A DNA stretch of 35,764 nucleotides from an uncultured Clostridia bacterium (GCA_947169815.1 CAMVRG010000004.1:1-35764); one strand, 5' to 3'. Positions 17,864-26,362 are shown, counted from the first letter of the stretch. The notes: a model not told the origin generated them from the letters alone. Program-made: numbers and translations.

Positions 17864-19240
17864 ATGAAAGAATATAACGTATTGCAGTACGGCGCTAAGG
17901 GCGACGGAAGAGCGAACGACGCGTTCGCTATTCAGCACGCTATCGACGACTGCGCGAAAAACGGCGGCGGAAGAGTCGTTCTTCAAAGCGGAAAGGTCTT
18001 TTACAGCGATTCCGTAAAACTGAGAAAAAATGTTGATTTACATATTCAGAAGGGAGCTACCCTTAAGGCAACCTCAAATATTGACGGATATATAAGACCG
18101 AACAAGCTCATAAACGACCCGAAAACCGCGCTTATCGGAAACCCCGTAACGGGTAAGCCGAGCTTTGTGTTTATCTATGCTTACGACGCTGAAGGCGCTA
18201 TGATAAGCGGCGAGGGAACTATCGACGCTAACGGCCACGCCTTTGTTCAGCGCAAGGACAGATACTACGTTACGGGCGAATTTTACCCGCGCCCGACGGT
18301 AATATATTTTGAAAAAAGCGACCATATAACCTTTAAGGATTTTACGGTTATCGACGCTCCGTTCTGGACGCTTCATCCCGCGGGCTGTAACGACGTTTTA
18401 ATTGATAAAATAAGAATCCTAAACGACCTTGACGTTGCAAACAGCGACGGTATAGACCCCGACCACTGCTCAAACGTAAGAATAACGGGCTGTCATATCG
18501 AATGCGCGGACGACTGTATATGCCTTAAAACAACGAAGGGCAACAGCGAATACGGCGCGTGCGAGAATATAATTATAGATTCGTGCACCCTCGTTTCAAC
18601 CTCGGCGGCGATAAAGATAGGAACTGAGGGAGTCGGGGATTTCAGAAACATCAACGTATCAAACTGTATTATATCCCGTTCAAACAGAGGGCTTTCAATT
18701 CAGATACGCGACGGCGGAAGCGTTGAAAACGTGAGCTATTCAAATATTATGATTGAAACGCGGCGCTTTTGCCCCGACTGGTGGGGAACGGCTGAGCCGA
18801 TAGTAATTACAACCTTTAACCGCGACGAAAACACTAAAAGCGGAAAAATCAGTAATATCCGCTTCTTCAATATCAGCGCAAAGGGCGAAAACGGCGTATT
18901 AATCCACGGAAACGCGGATAATCTTATCGAAAACGTAACCTTTGAAAACTGCTCGGTAACGCTTACAAAGACCTCTAAGTGGCCCTGCGGCGTTTACGAT
19001 TTACGCCCCTGCCTTGAATGGGGAGTTGAAAAGCTTGATAATTCGGCGTTCTTTATAAGATACGCTAAGGATATAACTATAATGAAAACAAAGACCGCGT
19101 GGGGAGAGCTTTGCGAAAGCTATAAGTTCGCCCTTGACGCTGAGAACGTTGAAAATCTCGAGCTTGTAAGATTTGAGGGCGAAGCGGCGGACAGCGGCCT
19201 TGACAGTATAAGACTTAATAACATAAGAATAGTGAGGTAA
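17864..19240 (+). CDS. Glycoside hydrolase family 28 (polygalacturonase-like), no signal peptide
   Basis: 458 aa; YNVLQYGAKGDGRANDAFAIQHAIDDC, SDGIDPDHCSNVRITGCHIECADDCICLKTTKG. Confidence 0.92.
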   Translation: MKEYNVLQYGAKGDGRANDAFAIQHAIDDCAKNGGGRVVLQSGKVFYSDSVKLRKNVDLHIQKGATLKATSNIDGYIRPNKLINDPKTALIGNPVTGKPSFVFIYAYDAEGAMISGEGTIDANGHAFVQRKDRYYVTGEFYPRPTVIYFEKSDHITFKDFTVIDAPFWTLHPAGCNDVLIDKIRILNDLDVANSDGIDPDHCSNVRITGCHIECADDCICLKTTKGNSEYGACENIIIDSCTLVSTSAAIKIGTEGVGDFRNINVSNCIISRSNRGLSIQIRDGGSVENVSYSNIMIETRRFCPDWWGTAEPIVITTFNRDENTKSGKISNIRFFNISAKGENGVLIHGNADNLIENVTFENCSVTLTKTSKWPCGVYDLRPCLEWGVEKLDNSAFFIRYAKDITIMKTKTAWGELCESYKFALDAENVENLELVRFEGEAADSGLDSIRLNNIRIVR

Positions 19241-19245
19241 TAAAA

Positions 19246-19653
19246 ATGGTAGAGCTTTTATCCTTTAAGGTAAACGGTATTACTTTTGAAAACAAGGTTC
19301 CAAACGGTACCGAAATCAAGCTTGCGAAGCAGTTCAGCTATAACGTAAACTATTTCGGCGAGGAAAACCGCTGTCTCGGTATGCTCGATTTCAGAGTGAA
19401 CGACGAGCAGCTCAGACCGTTTTCAATAAGAGTTGAAATTGAGGCGCTTTTCGCCTACGGCGAGGACGACGAGAGAGAGGATATTCACACCGAAAGCTTT
19501 GAACAGATTTTCCCCTTCCTTCGCCAAATTATTCATTCGACAACCGCTATGAGCGGGCTCCCGGGACTTATTATCCCCGCCGTTCATATTGACAAGAACA
19601 ACGTTAAGGTTGCGGATAAACCCGAAGGAGAGGAGAATTCCCCGCTTAACTGA
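19246..19653 (+). CDS. SecB-like chaperone family protein
   Basis: 135 aa; FKVNGITFENKVPNG...CLGMLDFRVNDEQLRPFSIRVEIEALFAYGEDD...FPFLRQIIHSTTAMSGLPGLIIPAVHID resembles the SecB fold. Confidence 0.6.
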   Translation: MVELLSFKVNGITFENKVPNGTEIKLAKQFSYNVNYFGEENRCLGMLDFRVNDEQLRPFSIRVEIEALFAYGEDDEREDIHTESFEQIFPFLRQIIHSTTAMSGLPGLIIPAVHIDKNNVKVADKPEGEENSPLN

Positions 19654-19654
19654 T

Positions 19655-19840
19655 ATGGCTGATTTATGTGAAAACTGCCGTTACAATATCTACGATGAGG
19701 AAGCGGAGGAATATTACTGCGACCTTGAGCTTGACGAGGACGAATACGTAAGCCTTTTAAACGAGCTCGGCCAGGGAAAGAACTGCCGCTTTTTCGCCCC
19801 CGATATTGACGAATACGGAATAGTAAGAAAACAAAACTGA
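19655..19840 (+). CDS. DUF6472-like small Cys-containing protein
   Basis: 61 aa MADLCENCRYNIYDEEAEEYYCDLELDEDEY...GKNCRFFAPDIDEYGIVRKQN; ATG follows the SecB-like stop. Confidence 0.75.
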   Translation: MADLCENCRYNIYDEEAEEYYCDLELDEDEYVSLLNELGQGKNCRFFAPDIDEYGIVRKQN

Positions 19841-19848
19841 ACAAGCGT

Positions 19849-19880
19849 AAAACGCCGTGGATTTTCCACGGCGTTTTTTT
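19849..19880 (+). terminator. Intrinsic terminator
   Basis: AAAACGCCGTGGA-TTT-TCCACGGCGTTTTTTT. Confidence 0.9.
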
Positions 19881-19917
19881 ATTCACGTTTTCGGGGGATA
19901 TGCATAAAACGTGAATA
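19881..19917. repeat. Inverted repeat containing upstream copy of the 19-bp motif
   Basis: ATTCACGTTTT(19881-19891)...AAAACGTGAAT(19906-19916), perfect 11-bp arms. Confidence 0.8.
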
Positions 19918-19978
19918 TTTCGGCGAAAATAAATTTTTTTGCGATTTTTATGGTCCGATTATGCATAAATCGTGAATA
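19899..19978 (+). promoter_or_regulatory. Pair of 19-bp direct repeats upstream of phage-like operon (candidate activator/operator sites)
   Basis: TATGCATAAAACGTGAATA at 19899-19917 and TATGCATAAATCGTGAATA at 19960-19978 (18/19 identical, 61-bp period); candidate -10 TATAGT at 19999-20004 with no good -35. Confidence 0.6.
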
Positions 19979-20056
19979 AAACGCCCCGTTTTTACCCTTA
20001 TAGTGGGAGGACTTTTTCTGAGACCTTCCGTGTAACGGCAAAAAGGAGGAGGTTAA

Positions 20057-20374
20057 ATGCCGAGAAAAACAAAGCTTGAAAAACAGATACAAAACGGGCT
20101 TATTGCCCTTGCGTTCGGAGAGGTGAGCGACGCGGTATCGCTTCTCTATATGAGCGACGAGGAGGCGCTTGAAAAGCTTCCCGAGCTCAATCTGTTTAAC
20201 GTGAGCGAGATTAAAAGACCGAAGGGCGGCGGAATGGAGATTAAATTCTTTGACCGTATTAAGGCGTGCGAAAAGCTGAGAGAGCGCATACCCGAAAAAA
20301 CGCCCGAAAATCTGAGCTTCTACGAGGCTCTTGAAAAAAGCGCTGAAAACACGGGGAGTGTATCCGACAAATGA
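20057..20374 (+). CDS. Short small-terminase-like protein (TerS), apparently without N-terminal HTH
   Basis: 105 aa; C-terminal ...GLIALAFGEVSDAVSLL...NVSEIKRPKGGGMEIKFFDRIKACEKLRERI resembles the C-terminal part of XtmA-like TerS; ATGA overlap with TerL. Confidence 0.6.
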   Translation: MPRKTKLEKQIQNGLIALAFGEVSDAVSLLYMSDEEALEKLPELNLFNVSEIKRPKGGGMEIKFFDRIKACEKLRERIPEKTPENLSFYEALEKSAENTGSVSDK

Positions 20375-21624
20375 AAACATTCAGCAAATTTTCAGAAAAG
20401 CAGATTACGGTCTTAAACTGGTGGTGCAGGACAAGCTCTCTCAGAAACAGAGACGGAATAATCTGTGACGGGGCGGTCAGAAGCGGTAAAACGCTGAGCA
20501 TGTCGCTTTCGTTCATAGCGTGGGCGTTTTACTATTTCGGTGACGTCTCGTTTGCTCTGTGCGGTAAGACTGTCACCTCTCTGAGACGGAATGTTATAAC
20601 GCCTCTTATTCCTCATATTACCTCGCTCGGCTTTGAGGTTGAAGAGAAGGTAAGTAAAAATATGCTCATTATCAAAAGGGGCGGCGTCACTAACCGTTTT
20701 TACCTTTTCGGCGGACGGGACGAAAGCTCCGCTTCGCTTATCCAGGGTATGACCCTGGGCGGCGTTCTTTTTGACGAGGTTGCGCTTATGCCGCGTTCCT
20801 TTGTTGAGCAGGCGCTTGCAAGGTGCTCGGTTGAAAACTCAAAATACTGGTTTAACTGTAACCCTGAGCACCCCTATCATTGGTTTTATAATGAGTGGAT
20901 AAAAAAAGCCGATGAGAAAAATATGCTTTATCTTCATTTCACCATGGACGATAATCCCTCTCTTTCAAAAGCAGTTAAACGCCGTTACGAAAAGCTTTAT
21001 TCAGGCGCGTTTTATGAGCGTTTTATCGAGGGAAAGTGGACCGTGCCCGACGGGCTCGTTTATCCGATGTTTTCAAAGGAAAAGCACATAAAAACGGCGG
21101 ATAATTTCGACTCATACTACCTTTCGTGCGACTACGGAACGGTAAATCCGTTTTCGCTCGGTCTCTGGGGACGAAGCGGCGGGAGCTGGTACAGAATCAA
21201 GGAGTATTACCACGCGTCGCGAGAGGCTGGCGTTCAGCTGACCGACGAGGAATACTACGAAAAGCTTTGCGCCCTCGCAGGCGACAGAGAGATTGAGGCG
21301 CTTATTATCGACCCGTCAGCCGCCTCGTTTATCGAGACTGTAAGACGGCACGGAAAATACAGAGTTATCAAGGCGGATAACGACGTGCTCAAAGGGATTA
21401 ACAGGGTATGCGAGGCGCTGAAAAGCGGCGGGATATTCTTTTCCCCCGAATGTGAGGACACAATCCGCGAGTTTTCCGTCTACCGCTGGGATAACGATAT
21501 AAAACGCGACGCGCCGAAAAAGGAAAACGACCACGCAATGGATGATATAAGATATTTTGTTCAAACTGTGTTAACCTCGGACTGCGATATCGCATACTCC
21601 GTTGCGGTGGAAAGGGAGAATTAG
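20371..21624 (+). CDS. Terminase large subunit (PBSX XtmB-like)
   Basis: 417 aa; Walker A DGAVRSGKTLSMSLSF, Walker B GGVLFDEVALMP, nuclease acidic motifs CDYGTVNPFS, LIIDPSAA, HAMDDIRYF. Confidence 0.95.
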   Translation: MKTFSKFSEKQITVLNWWCRTSSLRNRDGIICDGAVRSGKTLSMSLSFIAWAFYYFGDVSFALCGKTVTSLRRNVITPLIPHITSLGFEVEEKVSKNMLIIKRGGVTNRFYLFGGRDESSASLIQGMTLGGVLFDEVALMPRSFVEQALARCSVENSKYWFNCNPEHPYHWFYNEWIKKADEKNMLYLHFTMDDNPSLSKAVKRRYEKLYSGAFYERFIEGKWTVPDGLVYPMFSKEKHIKTADNFDSYYLSCDYGTVNPFSLGLWGRSGGSWYRIKEYYHASREAGVQLTDEEYYEKLCALAGDREIEALIIDPSAASFIETVRRHGKYRVIKADNDVLKGINRVCEALKSGGIFFSPECEDTIREFSVYRWDNDIKRDAPKKENDHAMDDIRYFVQTVLTSDCDIAYSVAVEREN

Positions 21625-21625
21625 T

Positions 21626-22774
21626 GTGAAAATCTTTAACAAAAACAGAAAAAAGGACGAAACGGCGCCGGCCTCTTCGGCTGTTCAGACGGGCTCGCTG
21701 AGCTCTCATCCGTTTTCGGCTATCTCGGGCTATTCTCCTCTTGCGGGAAGAAACGCCGAGGCGTACAGAATGCTCAGAGAGGGCATACCGATTATCGACA
21801 GCGCAATTAATAAGATTGTAAGGCTTATGGGCGGCTTTGAATTCGTAACGGGAAACGAGGCGCTTGATAAGGAAATCAACGAATATTTCTCTCTTGTCAG
21901 CGTCGGCGGAAACCGTACGGGAATAAACGCCTTTATCGATACGTATGTTGACCAGCTTCTGACCTACGGAAGCGCCGTCGGAGAGATGATATACGACGAG
22001 GGCGACTTTATTGCGCTTTATAACGGAGAGCTTAAAACGCTTGAGGTTAAGAGGTGCGAAAACGGTCTTGATATTGAGTTTTACAATGTATCGGGCGGCT
22101 CTCCCGTGCTTATCAGAGAGCCCGAAAAGCTTCTTTTCAGCGTTTTAAATCCCGAGCCGTCCCGCCTTGAGGGGACAAGCCTTTTAAGAGGACTTCCGTT
22201 TTTCAGCGATATTCTTCTTAAAATCTTTAACACTATCGGCAATAACTGGGAAAGAGCGGGAAACCTCAGGTTCGCGGTAACCTATAATCCCCAGGGAGAG
22301 GGAAGCGGAGGCTTTGCAAAGGAAAGAGCAAATCAGATTGCCTCTGCGTGGCGCGACGCTATGAGCTCTAAGGACTGCATAAAGGATTTCGTTGCGGTAG
22401 GAGACGTTAAGGTAAGCGTCATAGGCGCGGACAATCAGATTCTCGACAGCGAAATTCCCGTAAGGCAGCTTCTTGAACAGATTATTGCAAAGACGGGGCT
22501 TATGCCCTATATGTTCGGGCTTAACTGGTCAACGAGCGAGCGTATGGCGAAGCAGCAGACGGATATTCTCACTACCGAGCTTGAGGCGTACAGGCGTATT
22601 ATTACCCCCGTTTTAAAGAAGATAGGCAATACCTATTTAATGCTCGGCGGAAGAGGCGAGAGCGTTGATATTAAATGGGACGAGATTACGCTTCAGGACG
22701 AGACTGAGCTCGCTCAGGCGAGAGTTTATAACGCCGAGGCTGACAGACTTATAAGGGAGGCTGAAAATGAATAA
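21626..22774 (+). CDS. Phage portal protein
   Basis: ~382 aa from GTG 21626 with RBS gggag; NAEAYRMLREGIPIIDSAINKIVRLMGGF...LLEQIIAKTGLMPYMFGLNWSTSERMAKQQTDILTTELEAYRRIITP. Confidence 0.9.
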   Translation: MKIFNKNRKKDETAPASSAVQTGSLSSHPFSAISGYSPLAGRNAEAYRMLREGIPIIDSAINKIVRLMGGFEFVTGNEALDKEINEYFSLVSVGGNRTGINAFIDTYVDQLLTYGSAVGEMIYDEGDFIALYNGELKTLEVKRCENGLDIEFYNVSGGSPVLIREPEKLLFSVLNPEPSRLEGTSLLRGLPFFSDILLKIFNTIGNNWERAGNLRFAVTYNPQGEGSGGFAKERANQIASAWRDAMSSKDCIKDFVAVGDVKVSVIGADNQILDSEIPVRQLLEQIIAKTGLMPYMFGLNWSTSERMAKQQTDILTTELEAYRRIITPVLKKIGNTYLMLGGRGESVDIKWDEITLQDETELAQARVYNAEADRLIREAENE

Positions 22775-23723
22775 GGGTAAAATTGAAAAAAACTTTACCG
22801 ACAGAAGCGATATTGAAAAAATCAATCTTTTTACGCGAAGGACCCTCAGCGAAGAGGAGGTCTATACCTTTACGATAAGACTCTGCGATAACGAGGTTGA
22901 CAGAGACTTTGAGCGCTTCTCGCTCGATACGCTTAATTCGCTTTGCGCTCTTTTTACGGGTAAGACGGGCATATTCGACCACTCTATGAAAAGCGGCGAC
23001 CAGAAGGCGAGAATCTACTGCGCCTGGGTTGAAAAGCAGGAGGGCGAAAAGACCGAATGCGGCGACGATTTATACTGTCTTAAGGCTAAGGCGTATATGC
23101 TGAGAAGCGAGGGTAACGCCGAGCTTATCGAGGAGATTGAAGCGGGAATTAAAAAGGAGGTTTCCGTTTCGTGTTCGGTTGAAAAGAGCATATGCTCAGT
23201 CTGCGGTAAGGATACAAGGCGCGAGCGCTGTTCCCATATCGCGGGAAACAGGTATAACGGAAAGCTCTGTTACAGAACGCTTGAAGGCGCTAAGGACGCG
23301 TATGAATTCAGCTTCGTCGCCGTACCTGCCCAGAGAGAGGCGGGAGTGACGAAGGCGTTTACTGACAAGGAGGATGTTAATTTGAACGAGGTAATTAATA
23401 CCGTAAAGGGCTGTGAGGGAGACCTTGCCCTATCAAAGAAGGAGGCTAAGGAGCTCTCCTCATATATTGAGGGACTTGAGGAAAACGCAAGGCTCTCAGA
23501 GGAGTATAAGGACGAGCTTAAAAAAGAGGTTGCCCGTCAGCTTATGAAAAGCCTGCCCGATATTGACAGAGAGATTGTTTCCTCTGTTACGGCGGTAATG
23601 ACCTTTAAGGAGCTCAAGGGCTTTAAGGATTATTTTTCAAAAAGCAGAAAGGCTCCTCAGCCGCAGATTATGAACGATAAAAAGGCGGCTGAAAAGAAAA
23701 ACTATTCACATTTCAGAATTTAG
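22767..23723 (+). CDS. Prohead protease fused to scaffold-like coiled-coil C-terminus
   Basis: 318 aa; GIFDHSMKSGDQKARIY, KEVSVSCSVE, Zn-knuckle-like CSVCGKDTRRERCSH, DAYEFSFVAVPAQ; then Glu/Lys-rich helical tail. Confidence 0.8.
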   Translation: MNKGKIEKNFTDRSDIEKINLFTRRTLSEEEVYTFTIRLCDNEVDRDFERFSLDTLNSLCALFTGKTGIFDHSMKSGDQKARIYCAWVEKQEGEKTECGDDLYCLKAKAYMLRSEGNAELIEEIEAGIKKEVSVSCSVEKSICSVCGKDTRRERCSHIAGNRYNGKLCYRTLEGAKDAYEFSFVAVPAQREAGVTKAFTDKEDVNLNEVINTVKGCEGDLALSKKEAKELSSYIEGLEENARLSEEYKDELKKEVARQLMKSLPDIDREIVSSVTAVMTFKELKGFKDYFSKSRKAPQPQIMNDKKAAEKKNYSHFRI

Positions 23724-23732
23724 GAGGAAAGT

Positions 23733-24083
23733 ATGGAGAGAATTTCATTTCAGGGATATAACAATAACTACGCTACCTTTAAAATCAGCGGAACCGTGAA
23801 AAACGGTTACGCCGTAAGCCTTGACGAAAACGGCTTATGCGTTAAAGGCTCAGAGGGAAATCCGATTTTAGGTTTCTGCGTCGGAGTCAGAGGAAGCTAC
23901 GCAACCGTTCAGCTTCAGGGATATTATGAGTGCGGATTCACGGGAGATGTTCCCGAGTACGGTATAAACAAGCTCGTTTATGACGGAAACAGCGGAGTAG
24001 CCGTAGCAGAGGATACAGAGGGAACCTGCGTTAAGGTCGTTAAAATCGACGAAGATAACAGTACGGTCGGATTTATTTTTTAA
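23733..24083 (+). CDS. Capsid decoration/head fibre-like protein
   Basis: 116 aa all-beta protein between protease and MCP genes (positional plus composition). Confidence 0.5.
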   Translation: MERISFQGYNNNYATFKISGTVKNGYAVSLDENGLCVKGSEGNPILGFCVGVRGSYATVQLQGYYECGFTGDVPEYGINKLVYDGNSGVAVAEDTEGTCVKVVKIDEDNSTVGFIF

Positions 24084-24096
24084 GGAGGAAGGATAA

Positions 24097-25089
24097 ATGG
24101 CATTTGATAACATTAAGCTCGAAAAGGGGCTTTACACTACGAGCAAGGGCTTTACAAAAACGCTTGAGGAGCTTGACCCGAGCGAAAACTACGTAGGCAC
24201 CGAGCTTGAGGGACTTGACGCATATCAGCGTCAGCTCAAAAGATTTAATATCAAGGTTACGGGAAACGATTCCGACACGGTTGAAAAGTTTTTCGCTACC
24301 TCAACGTCATCGGTTCTCTTCCCGGAATATGTATCGCGCGCGGTACGTACGGGCATTGAACAGAGCGACGCGCTTTCCAAGCTTATTGCAACAACTACCA
24401 ATATCGATTCGCTTGATTACAGAGCGATTGAGGTAACCTCAAATCAGGACGATATCGGTCTTGCCAACGTAGGCGAGGGAGCGTTTATTCCCGAGGCGGT
24501 AATAAAGACTAAGACAAGTCTTACTAAACTTACAAAGCGCGGAAGAATGCTTGTTGCGTCTTATGAGGCAATCAAGTTTCAGAGACTTGACCTCTTTACG
24601 ATTATGCTTTCGCAGATAGGCGCGTCAATCGCACGCGACCAGCTTATTGACGCTTGTAATGTTCTTAATTCCTGCGGCGCGGCTACGGTAGCTAAGGACG
24701 ACCCGAGCGACCTTACATACGAGGATATCGTTACGCTCTGGAACGCGTTTTCGCCCTACAATATGAATACACTTATCTGTTCGGGCGACGTTCTTAAAAA
24801 GCTTCTTACAATGAGTGAATTCAGAGATTCAAACGCGGGACTTAACTTCCACGCTACGGGCTCGCTTATTACTCCGCTCGGCGCAGAGCTTGTAAGAGTA
24901 GACGGAGCGGATAACGGCGACAAGATGATAGGTCTTGACAGAGGCTACGCGCTTGAAAAGGTTCAGGCGGGAGAGGTTTTAACCGACTTTGACAAGCTTA
25001 TCGACAGACAGCTTGAAAGAGCTGCCGTTACGGAGATTTCGGGCTTCTCGCCTATCTTTAACAGCGCCGTAAAATATATGGAAGGCTAA
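24097..25089 (+). CDS. Major capsid protein (HK97-fold, P2/PBSX-like)
   Basis: 330 aa; FATSTSSVLFPEYVSRAVRTGIEQSDALSKLIATTTNIDSLDYRAIEV...GEGAFIPEAVIKTKTSLTKLTKRGRMLVASYEAIKFQRLD. Confidence 0.9.
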   Translation: MAFDNIKLEKGLYTTSKGFTKTLEELDPSENYVGTELEGLDAYQRQLKRFNIKVTGNDSDTVEKFFATSTSSVLFPEYVSRAVRTGIEQSDALSKLIATTTNIDSLDYRAIEVTSNQDDIGLANVGEGAFIPEAVIKTKTSLTKLTKRGRMLVASYEAIKFQRLDLFTIMLSQIGASIARDQLIDACNVLNSCGAATVAKDDPSDLTYEDIVTLWNAFSPYNMNTLICSGDVLKKLLTMSEFRDSNAGLNFHATGSLITPLGAELVRVDGADNGDKMIGLDRGYALEKVQAGEVLTDFDKLIDRQLERAAVTEISGFSPIFNSAVKYMEG

Positions 25090-25092
25090 GAT

Positions 25093-25452
25093 ATGATAAG
25101 CTACGAGGAGGTCAAGGCGTGTTTACTCTCAATCACGCACACCGACAGCGAAACGCTTGAAAGCAAAAGAACGCTTATTGAAAACGCTATCAGCTTTGTT
25201 GAAAAGCTTACAAGGGGATATACCGGGGACGACAGGGACAGAGTAATTCTTCTTGCTGCGGCAAGGGCCAATTACTACATAACGCTTCTCGATTCCGATG
25301 AAAACGGAATAACCTCCTTCAAGGCGGGCGACGTGAGCTTTACAAAAGGTAAGGGAAGCGCCGCCGAAAGCGCAAAGGCGTTTTACGAAAGCGCTCTCGC
25401 GGAGAGCGCAGACTTAGTAAAAAGCACGGATTTTGTTTTTAAAGCGGTTTAA
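25093..25452 (+). CDS. Head-tail connector (gp6-like)
   Basis: 119 aa helical protein after MCP; TLIENAISFVEKLT...VILLAAARANYYITLLDSD. Confidence 0.6.
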   Translation: MISYEEVKACLLSITHTDSETLESKRTLIENAISFVEKLTRGYTGDDRDRVILLAAARANYYITLLDSDENGITSFKAGDVSFTKGKGSAAESAKAFYESALAESADLVKSTDFVFKAV

Positions 25453-25460
25453 TTATTTTT

Positions 25461-25484
25461 CTCCCTCTGCTGCGGCAGAGGGAG
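25461..25484 (+). other. Perfect 10-bp-stem hairpin in the largest intergenic gap of the phage-like operon
   Basis: CTCCCTCTGC-TGCG-GCAGAGGGAG; not followed by a T-tract. Confidence 0.8.
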
Positions 25485-25499
25485 AGTCAGGAGGGTTCA

Positions 25500-25868
25500 G
25501 TGAATTATTCAAACATAATTAAGGCTCAGCTCAGAATTGCGGGGAAGCCCTTCACGGTAACCGACGGGGAGGAAAACCAGAGCGGCTGGGCGGTTATCGA
25601 ACAGACGTGGAGAAAAAACAAATCGCGTTTTGAGGAAAACTCAAGCAAAATCGGAAGATATTACAGGGATTACTATAACTATATAGGTCCCTTTGATATT
25701 GATATTAAGGCGCTTAGCGAAAACGCGGTTGTAACCGTTGCCGACGAGAAATTCTATTTCGTTCAGAAGGAGAGAGTTTCAACGGGCGGTTATACGCAGT
25801 ATTACAGAGGAATTCTTAAAAGAGCTGAGGAGGGCGATATAAATGTATTTGAACCTGATAACGGATAA
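25500..25868 (+). CDS. Head closure / connector-like phage protein
   Basis: 122 aa from GTG; RBS aggagg; position as in PBSX-type modules. Confidence 0.5.
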   Translation: MNYSNIIKAQLRIAGKPFTVTDGEENQSGWAVIEQTWRKNKSRFEENSSKIGRYYRDYYNYIGPFDIDIKALSENAVVTVADEKFYFVQKERVSTGGYTQYYRGILKRAEEGDINVFEPDNG

Positions 25869-26259
25869 GGTTTACAGAACTTTAAAGGAGTACGGCGCGC
25901 TCTCAGAGTGTGCAATAATAAAGGCGTTTCCGTATGCAAAGAAGCCGACAAGACTTACCCGTACGGTGATTACCGTTTCTCCCGGGGGCGCGCTTCTTAA
26001 TAATACTGCGCTCGGGGAGGAGTGCGCGTTCGGTGAGTTTTCGGTAAATATTAATATATTTACTCCTCAGGAGCAGGGCAGCCCCGCGGATAACGGAACG
26101 CTCGATACTGTAACTCAGGCGCTTCTTCCCCTTGAGCCGATAAGAATAAAAACGGGAGGCTTTGACGGGAACGACATGCTCGGCGCGTTTGAGGCGCAGT
26201 GTACGGCGGTTTTCAGCGATATATTAAGTACGGAGGACAACAGTAATGAAGGAAACTGA
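25843..26259 (+). CDS. Tail terminator/completion-like protein
   Basis: 138 aa, position after connectors; RTVITVSPGGALLNNTALGEE...FSVNINIFTP. Confidence 0.5.
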   Translation: MYLNLITDKVYRTLKEYGALSECAIIKAFPYAKKPTRLTRTVITVSPGGALLNNTALGEECAFGEFSVNINIFTPQEQGSPADNGTLDTVTQALLPLEPIRIKTGGFDGNDMLGAFEAQCTAVFSDILSTEDNSNEGN

Positions 26260-26362
26260 CAACAGCGAAAGAGAGCTTACCTCTGAGGAGGTCAGAGAGC
26301 TCAGCGACAGAATTTTTCTCGATTCAAGGCGGTATGATTACAGCGGAGGTGATTCTCAGTGA
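26246..26362 (+). CDS. 38-aa small ORF at the position where sheath/tube/tape-measure genes are expected
   Basis: ATG...TGA: MKETDNSERELTSEEVRELSDRIFLDSRRYDYSGGDSQ; overlaps both neighbouring genes in the coupled manner of the rest of the operon. Confidence 0.6.
   Translation: MKETDNSERELTSEEVRELSDRIFLDSRRYDYSGGDSQ

Noticed and set aside
19883-20516. Antisense ORFs (165 and 85 aa) across the region upstream of and over TerS
   Set aside because: Low-complexity translations with no family signature; the region is better explained by a terminator, direct repeats and TerS.
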